This document shows positions 1 through 6,064 of a stretch of DNA of 8,415 nt, one piece after another; the stretch's first letter is position 1; each line of letters starts with the position of its first letter. The position numbers and the translations under genes were made by a program. The notes under the pieces were generated by a model. The model saw nothing but the letters and a program-made list of their open reading frames with translations. It searched no databases and was not told where the DNA came from. Source of the DNA: Actinomycetes bacterium (GTDB lineage Bacteria > Actinomycetota > Actinomycetes > Actinomycetales > Microbacteriaceae); NCBI GenBank assembly GCA_021793715.1, contig JAJYSF010000026.1, positions 1 to 8,415 of the forward strand, written 5' to 3'.

Positions 1-168
1 CGGCAGACGCTCGAAGGTGCGAGCATCCGCCCGCGCTTCGCCGGATGGCCGGCATTCCAGAACCGGGCATCCGTCTGGACGAATCAGGCGCTTCGTCGCG
101 AGATCAGCGATGGCGAGTTGTTTCGCCTCCTGCGCGAGGGCGCCGAAGAACTGTTGGTGGAGGACTGA
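1..168 (+). CDS. C-terminal fragment of an unidentified protein
   Basis: An open frame runs from the first base to a TGA at 166-168 and gives the last 55 residues of a protein whose start lies left of the window. The visible part is rich in Arg, Glu and Leu and ends in an amphipathic helix-like stretch ([18 protein letters not shown]). I see no motif that identifies the family. It is probably real: its terminal GTG-GAG-GAC codons supply the GGAGGA ribosome-binding site (159-164) of the next gene, and only one base separates its stop codon from the next ATG. That spacing suggests one operon and translational coupling with the MaoC-type gene. By context it is likely an enzyme of the same catabolic pathway, but this is inference and I assign no function. 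Confidence 0.6.
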   Translation, partial: RQTLEGASIRPRFAGWPAFQNRASVWTNQALRREISDGELFRLLREGAEELLVED

Positions 169-169
169 C

Positions 170-628
170 ATGCGCACGATGGACCGCTTCTTCGAGGACT
201 ACGAGGTCGGCGAGCGACGCGTCACAACGGGGCGCACGATCACCGAAGCTGACATCGTCACCCACGCAGGCCAGACGGGTGACTTCTTCCCGCACCACAT
301 GGATAAGGAATGGGCCGCGACGCAGCCGTTCAAGAAGCGGATCGCGCACGGCACCCTCATCATGTCGGTCGCCGTCGGGCAGACCGCCGGCGACATCAAC
401 CCGCAGTCGATGAGCTACGGGTACGACCGCGTGCGCTTCATTGCCCCGGTCTTCATCGACGACACGATCACGGTGACGGCCGAGATCACCGAGAAGCGGG
501 ATCATAAGAAGCGCCCCGAGGATTTCGGTTACGTCGACGAACTCGTCAGCGTCGTGAACCAGGACGGCGACACGGTGCTCGTGCTCACGCACGTCTATCT
601 CGTCAACAAGCGCGGCAGCGACGACTGA
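170..628 (+). CDS. MaoC-like hot-dog fold dehydratase/hydratase
   Basis: A 152-residue single hot-dog domain protein of the MaoC family, whose members include (R)-specific enoyl-CoA hydratases acting in the cytoplasm. The hydratase-2 region is at residues 37-49 ([13 protein letters not shown]). The presumed catalytic Asp38 and His43 are in place, followed by the family's usual IAHG turn near residue 70. The Asn that normally follows as GDxNP is Phe40 here. ATG at 170 is chosen because GGAGGA at 159-164 sits five bases upstream; the frame stays open further left, but that part overlaps the preceding gene and reads like its shadow. An ATG at 179 is a possible alternative start. It is followed 14 bases later by a lactonase-like gene. 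The real substrate may be a CoA ester or a sugar-acid derivative; the sequence does not decide. Family assignment is firm, reaction uncertain. Confidence 0.88.
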   Translation: MRTMDRFFEDYEVGERRVTTGRTITEADIVTHAGQTGDFFPHHMDKEWAATQPFKKRIAHGTLIMSVAVGQTAGDINPQSMSYGYDRVRFIAPVFIDDTITVTAEITEKRDHKKRPEDFGYVDELVSVVNQDGDTVLVLTHVYLVNKRGSDD

Positions 629-642
629 ATGGAGAAGCTTCC

Positions 643-1503
643 ATGACAACCCCGATCATCGATGCACACCAGCACGTGTGGGACCCCGCTCGTGGCGACT
701 ACGGGTGGCTCGCGGGTGAGCCCGACTCGATCAACAGGGCGTTCACGCTCGAAGAGCTGCTCCCGGAGCTGCGCGCCGCGGGAGTCGACCGCGTCGTCCA
801 GGTGCAGTCGGCGGATCACGTCCAGGACACCGAGCTGATGCTCGAGTCCGCGGCGCGGCACGAGGAGGTGGCCGCGATCGTGGCGTTCACGCCGCTCGAG
901 CGCCCTGAGGAGACGGCGCGCATGGTCGAGACGTGGCGCGACAACCCGCTCATGGTCGGTGTGCGGAACCTGATCCACAACATGCCCGACCCGGACTGGC
1001 TGTTGCGTCCGGAGGTCGACGAGGGGCTGTCGGTCCTCGAACGCGAGGGCTTGACGTTCGATCTGGTCTCCGTGCTTCCGCGCCACCTCGCGCTGGTTCC
1101 GATCCTCTCCGAGCGCCATCCGGAGCTGCGCATCGTGATCGACCATCTGTCGAAGCCGCCGATCGGTGCGCCTGACCGCGACCCGTGGTGGGACCTCATC
1201 GCGGCCGCGGCGGAGAACCCGAACGTGTTCGGCAAGGTCAGTGGCCTCTACCCGGCTGTCGGCGACCCGGCCTCAGGAACGAGCGACATGATCGAGCCGT
1301 TCTTCGACCGCGCGCTGGACCTCTTCGGCCCTGAACGTCTGATGTATGGGGGAGATTGGCCGATTTCCGTGGTGGCAGGAGGGTACGCGCGCGTGTGGCG
1401 CACGCTGACGCCCCTCTTCGATAGGCTTGATCAGGGGGAACGTGACCGCGTGCTGGGTGGGACCGCTACCGACTTCTACCGAATCGACGCATCCCGGCTG
1501 TGA
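643..1503 (+). CDS. Amidohydrolase, L-fuconolactonase/aldonolactonase-like (Amidohydro_2, COG3618 type)
   Basis: A 286-residue TIM-barrel metal-dependent hydrolase, the usual length for the COG3618 group that contains L-fucono- and L-rhamnono-lactonases. The N-terminal strand carries the metal-binding pair His9 and His11 in IIDAHQHVWD. A further His is at residue 168 in IDHLSKPPIG, and the late catalytic Asp238 lies in YGGDWP. No signal peptide is visible, so it should be cytoplasmic. ATG 643 is preceded by GGAGAAG at 631-637. It lies 14 bases after the MaoC-type gene and is the last gene before a promoter-bearing gap, so it probably ends that operon. Family knowledge suggests hydrolysis of a sugar 1,4- or 1,5-lactone to the aldonate, but the same family includes other lactonases (for example 2-pyrone-4,6-dicarboxylate hydrolase). 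Substrate is unassigned. Confidence 0.87.
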   Translation: MTTPIIDAHQHVWDPARGDYGWLAGEPDSINRAFTLEELLPELRAAGVDRVVQVQSADHVQDTELMLESAARHEEVAAIVAFTPLERPEETARMVETWRDNPLMVGVRNLIHNMPDPDWLLRPEVDEGLSVLEREGLTFDLVSVLPRHLALVPILSERHPELRIVIDHLSKPPIGAPDRDPWWDLIAAAAENPNVFGKVSGLYPAVGDPASGTSDMIEPFFDRALDLFGPERLMYGGDWPISVVAGGYARVWRTLTPLFDRLDQGERDRVLGGTATDFYRIDASRL

Positions 1504-1528
1504 CGCCGGTTAGACTTCGATTCGATAA

Positions 1529-1539
1529 ACATCCGATGT
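1529..1539. promoter_or_regulatory. Candidate operator, ACAT-CCG-ATGT inverted repeat
   Basis: ACATCCGATGT is a short inverted repeat (ACAT/ATGT arms around CCG) in an AT-richer patch of an otherwise GC-rich gap. It ends 16 bases before the -35 of the predicted ABC operon promoter. The arm size and spacing resemble operators of GntR-type regulators, but no GntR gene is visible here. Treat it as a candidate site only. Confidence 0.35.
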
Positions 1540-1547
1540 ATTTGGTG

Positions 1548-1559
1548 AAAATCGATTGA
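1548..1559. promoter_or_regulatory. Candidate weak LacI-type operator overlapping the -35 box
   Basis: AAAATCGATTGA is centred on CG and contains the perfect palindrome AATCGATT. Aligned on the central CG, it matches the box at 5995-6006 (TGAATCGTTTCA) at 8 of 12 positions. It overlaps the start of the TTGACG -35 hexamer, where a bound repressor would block RNA polymerase. The match is modest and could be chance. Confidence 0.3.
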
Positions 1560-1585
1560 CGCACGCGCAACGCCTTCGCTAGCGT
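1556..1585 (+). promoter_or_regulatory. Predicted sigma-70-type promoter of the ABC transporter operon
   Basis: TTGACG (1556-1561) and TAGCGT (1580-1585) are separated by 18 bases and match housekeeping -35 and -10 consensus elements well for a GC-rich actinobacterium. Transcription would start near 1592, leaving an untranslated leader of roughly 60 bases before the ATG at 1651. This supports a separate transcription unit starting with the binding protein. Confidence 0.6.
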
Positions 1586-1650
1586 TTCGCAGGCTGGCAT
1601 CGCGGCCGCCGCGACCCTGAACGCGGCACCCGTACTCAAAGGAGAGTCAA

Positions 1651-2967
1651 ATGACGAAGAAGCTCATGGTGGCGGGTGGGATGACGCTCGTCGCCGCCCT
1701 CGCACTCGCAGGGTGCGCTGGAGGAGGATCTCAGGGCGGAGACCCGCCCGAGCAGACCGACTCGGGTGGACCGATCACCGTGTGGGTGGACCCGCCCCGC
1801 GTGCCCGCGGCTGAGGCCTTCACAGAAGCTCACCCGGACATCGAGATCGAGATCACCCAGATCGACGGCACCGTCGGCGGACAGACCGTGCGCCAGGCGT
1901 TCGCCAACTTCGACACTGCCGGCGAGGGGTGGCCCGACGCGATCTTCTTCCCCACGAACGACGACATCGCGTGGGCGACGAGCTCGACCAGCAACTATGC
2001 GGCCGACCTCACTGACCTGATGCCCGACGTCATCGAGGGGTACGACGAGGCCGTCCTATCGTTCTGTGAAATCGACGGCAAGATCCGGTGCCTGCGCAAT
2101 GACGCGGCCCCGGATGTGCTCTGGTACGACCAGGTCTTCTTCGAGGAGAACGGCTACGAGGTGCCCACGACGTGGGAGGGCTACGCCGATCTCGCGGTGA
2201 CGATCGCGGAGGAGCACCCCGGCAAGATCTCGGGAATGCTCGGCGACGCCTACGCCGTCAACCGCTACCTGCAGGCGGCGAACTGCCCGACCAACGAGCG
2301 CGTCAGCGAGACCGAGGCGCGCATCGACCTCTCGGCCGAGGGCTGCGGCAAAATGGTCGACCTGCTGAGCCAGATGCAGGAGGCGGACGCGCTGTCGAAC
2401 CAGGGCATCTTCGACGGTGACGCCGCCGAGGCCGGCCAGAACATGGTCATGAGCCCGGGCGCCGCCTGGTGGGGCAACTACCTCTACCGCGACACGTGGG
2501 GCGTCGAGGCCGGGCGTATCAGCGCGACGACGCCGCTCGCCTGGGAGGGTGACTCGGAGCCGACCACCGGCAACGAGGGCGGCGGTCTCTGGGGCCTGTC
2601 GTCGCACATCACGGGCGAGCAGCTCGAGAACGCGATCACGTTCCTCGAGTTCGTCGCGACGGATCCAGCGTGGCAGGTCGAGCTGTCGACCGGTCTGCCG
2701 GGCTACGGTCCCGTCCAGGATGCGTGGCTCGAACAGGTCGCCACAGACGACTACTTCGCCGACATCGAGGGAAGCCAGACGGCCTTCAAGGAATCGCTGG
2801 GGTACGTCGCGCCGTACGACTACATGATGTACGACACCGGATCCGTGTGGACCCAGACCGTGCCCCCGACGCTGATCGACGGCGGCAGCATCGAGGATGC
2901 GATCGCCGCCTTCGGTGAGGAGCTGACCAACCAGGCCGAGTCTGTCGGCTACACCATCACGCAGTAA
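1651..2967 (+). CDS. ABC transporter solute-binding lipoprotein (family 1, sugar type)
   Basis: A 438-residue extracellular substrate-binding protein, the normal size for carbohydrate-type (MalE/UgpB-like) binding proteins. The N-terminus has Lys residues at 3-4, a hydrophobic stretch at 5-20 and the lipobox LAGC with Cys22 as the predicted lipidated residue. A Gly/Ser-rich linker follows, then ITVWVDPP opens the periplasmic-binding-protein fold. Trp- and Tyr-rich segments such as WWGNYLYRDTWG could line a sugar site. The mature part has four Cys (139, 147, 212, 232) that could pair as two local disulfides. AAAGGAG at 1638-1644 sits six bases before ATG 1651. It is the first gene of an operon, with two permeases directly downstream. 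It captures the ligand at the cell surface and delivers it to them. Sugar or sugar derivative is inferred; the exact ligand is unknown. Confidence 0.93.
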   Translation: MTKKLMVAGGMTLVAALALAGCAGGGSQGGDPPEQTDSGGPITVWVDPPRVPAAEAFTEAHPDIEIEITQIDGTVGGQTVRQAFANFDTAGEGWPDAIFFPTNDDIAWATSSTSNYAADLTDLMPDVIEGYDEAVLSFCEIDGKIRCLRNDAAPDVLWYDQVFFEENGYEVPTTWEGYADLAVTIAEEHPGKISGMLGDAYAVNRYLQAANCPTNERVSETEARIDLSAEGCGKMVDLLSQMQEADALSNQGIFDGDAAEAGQNMVMSPGAAWWGNYLYRDTWGVEAGRISATTPLAWEGDSEPTTGNEGGGLWGLSSHITGEQLENAITFLEFVATDPAWQVELSTGLPGYGPVQDAWLEQVATDDYFADIEGSQTAFKESLGYVAPYDYMMYDTGSVWTQTVPPTLIDGGSIEDAIAAFGEELTNQAESVGYTITQ

Positions 2968-2974
2968 GGCGGAT

Positions 2975-3928
2975 ATGTCGCACACCACGACCGTGCTGAC
3001 GGGGAAGAGTCGCGCCCCGTTCGGCCCGATGCGCACCCGGCGCGCCGAAGCTCTCGGCGCCTGGACGCTGCTCGTGCCGTACACGCTGCTCTTCCTCGTC
3101 GGCGCCGCGATCCCGATCGGCTATGCCTTCGTCACCGCGTTGCAGAAGGCGCCGACGCCCGTCGACCCGACGGGCGGCTTCGGCGGCCTGCAGTCGTTCG
3201 TGACGGTGTTCACCGATCACCGGTTCTGGAACACGTTCCAGAACATCTTCGTGGTGATGATCATCTGGCTGCCGATCATGGTGCTCGGCATCGTGGGGCT
3301 CGCGCTGCTCCTGCACGCGAGCCCCGGCCGCTTCGGCGGGGCGATGCGGTTCATCTACTACATCCCCGGCGCGCTCGGCGGCATCGCCAACTTCGTGCTG
3401 TGGGTGTACCTGATCGACCCGCAGCGCTCGCCGATCGCGTTCCTCTGGCAGGGCATGGGGGCGAACTCATTTAAAGAGGTGATCACGGCGGGCAACATGC
3501 CGGGGATCCTCACCGCGATGCTCTTCTTCCAGGGCGTCGGCACCTGGATCATCGTGGTCAACGGAGGGCTCAACGGCATCTCCGAGGAGGTGCTGGAGGC
3601 GGCCAGGCTCGACGGCGCGAACGCGTGGCAGCTCGCGTGGAACGTCAAGCTGCCGATCATCCGCCCGTGGATCGGATACGCCGCGCTCATGAACGTCGCG
3701 TACGGTTTCCAGCTGTTCCTCGAGCCGTACCTTCTGCGGCAGATCTCGTCGGGCGCCGTCTCCCCGGAGTGGGCGCCGACGCAGCTCGGATACGCGTTCG
3801 CGTTCACCAACCGCGACTTCCCCGCTGCCGCTGCGATGTCGATCGTGCTGCTCGCGATCACCCTCGCCATCGGATGGGTCATCGTGCGCAAGAGCGGCAT
3901 GTTCGGTGACGAGAAGGAGACCGCATGA
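2975..3928 (+). CDS. ABC sugar transporter permease, MalF/UgpA-like
   Basis: A 317-residue inner-membrane permease of the binding-protein-dependent transport family. About six membrane segments are visible, near residues 27-52, 84-113, 126-147, 175-200, 231-252 and 284-304. The cytoplasmic EAA loop, which docks on the ATPase, begins at Glu208 (EAARLDGANAWQLAWNVKLP) with the conserved Gly at 214. A 25-residue charged N-terminal tail precedes the first segment, typical of MalF-like subunits. ATG 2975 follows the binding-protein stop by seven bases, with AAGG overlapping that stop codon (2966-2969). The gene ends inside the start of the second permease through an ATGA overlap at 3925-3928. It forms the translocation pore as a heterodimer with that subunit. 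Confidence 0.93.
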   Translation: MSHTTTVLTGKSRAPFGPMRTRRAEALGAWTLLVPYTLLFLVGAAIPIGYAFVTALQKAPTPVDPTGGFGGLQSFVTVFTDHRFWNTFQNIFVVMIIWLPIMVLGIVGLALLLHASPGRFGGAMRFIYYIPGALGGIANFVLWVYLIDPQRSPIAFLWQGMGANSFKEVITAGNMPGILTAMLFFQGVGTWIIVVNGGLNGISEEVLEAARLDGANAWQLAWNVKLPIIRPWIGYAALMNVAYGFQLFLEPYLLRQISSGAVSPEWAPTQLGYAFAFTNRDFPAAAAMSIVLLAITLAIGWVIVRKSGMFGDEKETA

Positions 3929-4848
3929 GCGCCCCCGCCTACAAGGGATCGGCCTCCGCGACGGCCGGCCGCGTCGGACGCATCGTCACAATGCTCGTGG
4001 TTGCGGCCTTCTTCCTGCTCCCGATCCTTGGGTTCATCTCGCTCATCTTCCGCAGCGAGGAGGGGCTCAACTCGGGTGAGGCGGGCCTGTTCGGGCTCGG
4101 CGGGATGTCCATCGACAACCTCCTCTACAGCTGGAACGAGCTGTCGAAGTTCGGTCCGGGCGGCGGCGGGGTGTTCCAACGCTGGCTGATGAACTCGATC
4201 GCCGTTGGCGTGGGTGGCACGGTGCTCGCGGTCGTCGCCGCGATCCCGGCCGGCTACGCGTTCGCGCGGCTGCGGTTCCGCTTCCGCAAGGCGTTCCTGT
4301 TCATCACGCTGCTTGCGATGGTGATGCCGAACACGGTGCTCGTGATCCCGATCTTCCTCGAGGTCAACGCCATCGGTGCGATCGGCCAGCTGTGGCCGGT
4401 CGCGGTCATCATGGGCTTCTATCCGTTCGGTGTGTACCTGGCGTACATCCACTTCATGACGACCATGCCGCACGAGCTCGTCGAGGCGGCGCGCATCGAC
4501 GGCCTCGGCGAGGTGGCGACGTTCTTCCAGATCGGTGTGCCGCTCGCGAAGCAGGCGATCGCGCTCGTGGCGTTCTTCTCGTTCGTCGCGAACTGGATCA
4601 ACTTCTTCCTGCCGCTCGCCCTGCTGACCTCGAACCAGCAGAACAAGCTGATCTCGATCGGGATCCAGGAACTGATCGGCGCGAGCCCGATGTTCAACGC
4701 GACGGTTGCCGCGGGCCTCGACGTGAAGCTCTACCTGCCGCAGTTGGCGCTCGCGACAGTGGTCTCGATGCTGCCGTTGCTGGCGATGTTCCTCGGAGCG
4801 CAGCGGTTCCTGATCAAGGGCCAGACGGTCGGAGCGGTGAAGGGATGA
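3925..4848 (+). CDS. ABC sugar transporter permease, MalG/UgpE-like
   Basis: A 307-residue second permease subunit. Predicted membrane segments lie near residues 20-42, 88-114, 123-145, 155-176, 201-224 and 267-291. The EAA loop starts at Glu187 (EAARIDGLGEVATFFQIGVP), with Gly193 conserved; this loop and the short N-terminal tail are typical of MalG-type partners. AAGGAG at 3914-3919 sits five bases before the ATG at 3925, and the start overlaps the first permease's stop as ATGA, so the two subunits are probably translationally coupled. Its own stop at 4846-4848 overlaps the next gene the same way. It should pair with the upstream permease and an ATPase not encoded in this window. The loop between segments 1 and 2 (about 43-87) is somewhat long and Gly-rich. 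Confidence 0.93.
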   Translation: MSAPAYKGSASATAGRVGRIVTMLVVAAFFLLPILGFISLIFRSEEGLNSGEAGLFGLGGMSIDNLLYSWNELSKFGPGGGGVFQRWLMNSIAVGVGGTVLAVVAAIPAGYAFARLRFRFRKAFLFITLLAMVMPNTVLVIPIFLEVNAIGAIGQLWPVAVIMGFYPFGVYLAYIHFMTTMPHELVEAARIDGLGEVATFFQIGVPLAKQAIALVAFFSFVANWINFFLPLALLTSNQQNKLISIGIQELIGASPMFNATVAAGLDVKLYLPQLALATVVSMLPLLAMFLGAQRFLIKGQTVGAVKG

Positions 4849-5939
4849 TGAGGCCGGAGCGCACGATGCCGGCCGCCTACGACGGCGGTCGGCCCACGGA
4901 TCCGCGCCCGATCGTGATCGTCGGGGCGGGCGGCATCGTGCGCGATGCGCACCTGCCGGCCTACCGCAAGGCGGGCTTCCCGGTGTGGGGGATCGTCGAC
5001 ATCGCGACGGAGAAGGCCGAGGCGCTCGCCGCCGAGTACGGGATCGAGAACGTGTTCGCCTCGGTGCGCGACGCCGTGACGCACGCGCCCTCGGACGCGG
5101 TGTACGACCTCGCGCTCATGCCCGAGCACGTGCCCGACGCGCTCGAGGCGCTGCCGCGCGGGTCCGCCGTGCTGATCCAGAAGCCGCTCGGCCACAGCCT
5201 CGAGCAGGGGATCGCGCTGCGTGACGCATGCCGCCGGCGCGACCTCGTCGCAGCGGTCAACACACAGTTGCGGTTCGCGCCGTACGTCGCCGAGGCGCGA
5301 CGGCTGATCGCGGCGGGCGAGATCGGCGAGGTGTACGATTTCGACCTGCGGGTGACCGTGGAGACGCCGTGGCACATGTTCCCGCAGGTGTTCGGGCAGG
5401 AACGGCTTGAGTTCACGATGCACTCGGTGCACTATATGGATCTCGCCCGCTCGTTCTTCGGAGATCCGGACGGCGTGAGCGCGACGACCGTTCGGCACCC
5501 GGAGAAGCCGGACGTCGCGACGACGCGGTCCAGCGTCATCATGCGCTACCGCGATCGGCCGCTGCGCGTCGTGATCGGCACGAATCACGACCACGACTTC
5601 GGACCGCGGCATCAGGAGAGCTTCATCCGCTGGGAAGGGACGCGGGGCGCGATCCGTGCGCGCATGGGGCTGCTCATGGACTACCCCGAAGGTGTTCCCG
5701 ATGCGCTCGAGATCGCGCGGCACGGCGACCGCGAGTGGACGCCGATTCCGTTCACCGGATCCTGGTTCCCGGACGCCTTCATCGACTCGATGGGCGTGCT
5801 GCAGCGGTTCGTCGCGGGGGAGATCCCCGAGCTGCCCACGTCGGTCGACGACGTGCTGCGGACGATGGCGGTCGTCGAGGCCGCTTACCGCTCCGAGGAC
5901 GTCGAGGGCGTGGATCCGAACCCCGAGGGGATCGTGTAA
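4845..5939 (+). CDS. Gfo/Idh/MocA-family NAD(P)-dependent oxidoreductase
   Basis: A roughly 364-residue cytoplasmic dehydrogenase of the glucose-fructose oxidoreductase/inositol dehydrogenase family. An N-terminal Rossmann fold binds NAD(P) through IVIVGAGG (residues 23-30). The usual EKP motif appears as QKP (112-114), keeping Lys113. The C-terminal substrate domain has a His-rich motif HSVHYMD (His193, His196, Asp199) where the catalytic His of the family is expected. Start choice is open: ATG 4845 gives an ATGA overlap with the permease stop; in-frame ATGs also occur at 4848 and at 4866, the last with GGAG at 4856-4859. The frame remains open far upstream, but that region is the permease in another frame. 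Members oxidise or reduce sugars, inositols or their derivatives. Position in the import operon suggests it acts on the imported compound, perhaps making the lactone for the upstream amidohydrolase; this is inference. Confidence 0.9.
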   Translation: MMRPERTMPAAYDGGRPTDPRPIVIVGAGGIVRDAHLPAYRKAGFPVWGIVDIATEKAEALAAEYGIENVFASVRDAVTHAPSDAVYDLALMPEHVPDALEALPRGSAVLIQKPLGHSLEQGIALRDACRRRDLVAAVNTQLRFAPYVAEARRLIAAGEIGEVYDFDLRVTVETPWHMFPQVFGQERLEFTMHSVHYMDLARSFFGDPDGVSATTVRHPEKPDVATTRSSVIMRYRDRPLRVVIGTNHDHDFGPRHQESFIRWEGTRGAIRARMGLLMDYPEGVPDALEIARHGDREWTPIPFTGSWFPDAFIDSMGVLQRFVAGEIPELPTSVDDVLRTMAVVEAAYRSEDVEGVDPNPEGIV

Positions 5940-5941
5940 CG

Positions 5942-5972
5942 CGACCGTCCGGGCATCCGTCGGGTGCGGTCG
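5942..5972 (+). terminator. Possible hairpin at the end of the ABC/oxidoreductase operon
   Basis: CGACCG (5942-5947) and CGGTCG (5967-5972) are exact inverted repeats, beginning two bases after the TAA of the oxidoreductase gene, with a 19-base GC-rich loop that can pair further internally (CCG with CGG). No U-tract follows, so this would be a weak or non-canonical terminator. It abuts the -10 box of the next gene. Confidence 0.35.
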
Positions 5973-5974
5973 TG

Positions 5975-5980
5975 TATAGT
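5975..5980 (+). promoter_or_regulatory. Predicted -10 box of the MFS transporter promoter
   Basis: TATAGT matches the -10 consensus TATAAT at five of six positions and stands out in a GC-rich gap. I find no good -35 at 16-18 bases upstream (sequence there is around GGGCATCC), so the promoter may be weak or need an activator. Transcription would begin near 5987, giving a leader of about 78 bases. Confidence 0.5.
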
Positions 5981-5994
5981 CTCGCAACGGTGCG

Positions 5995-6006
5995 TGAATC
6001 GTTTCA
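5995..6006. promoter_or_regulatory. Candidate LacI-family operator TGAATCGTTTCA
   Basis: TGAATCGTTTCA is a 12-base near-perfect palindrome (five of six base pairs across the dyad) centred on CG, the layout typical of LacI-family operators. It begins about 8 bases downstream of the predicted transcription start of the MFS gene, where a bound repressor would act as a roadblock. A LacI-family gene lies convergently just beyond the MFS gene, so a local regulator is available. Confidence 0.6.
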
Positions 6007-6064
6007 TTGATCTCATGGCGAGCACGCGGACTACCCCTTCACGACGGAAAGATTTCGGACACAC

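Noticed and set aside
17..169. N-terminal extension of the MaoC-type protein back to position 17
   Set aside because: The extension is Arg/Ser-rich without family similarity, overlaps the upstream gene, and a strong GGAGGA site precedes ATG 170.
2056..3084. Long minus-strand open frame opposite the binding protein
   Set aside because: It mirrors a well-supported lipoprotein gene, and its translation is Arg/Val/Asp-rich with no domain; typical of antisense frames in GC-rich DNA.
3358..4473. Minus-strand open frame of 371 codons opposite both permeases
   Set aside because: Low-complexity His/Arg/Glu-rich translation crossing two real genes; no motif or convincing start.
4392..4844. N-terminal extension of the oxidoreductase to 4392
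   Set aside because: The added residues are an Arg/Ala-rich shadow of the second permease; the Rossmann motif fits a start at 4845-4866.
4731..5987. Minus-strand open frame of 418 codons opposite the oxidoreductase
   Set aside because: Arg/His-rich translation with no fold signature; explained by codon bias of the plus-strand gene.
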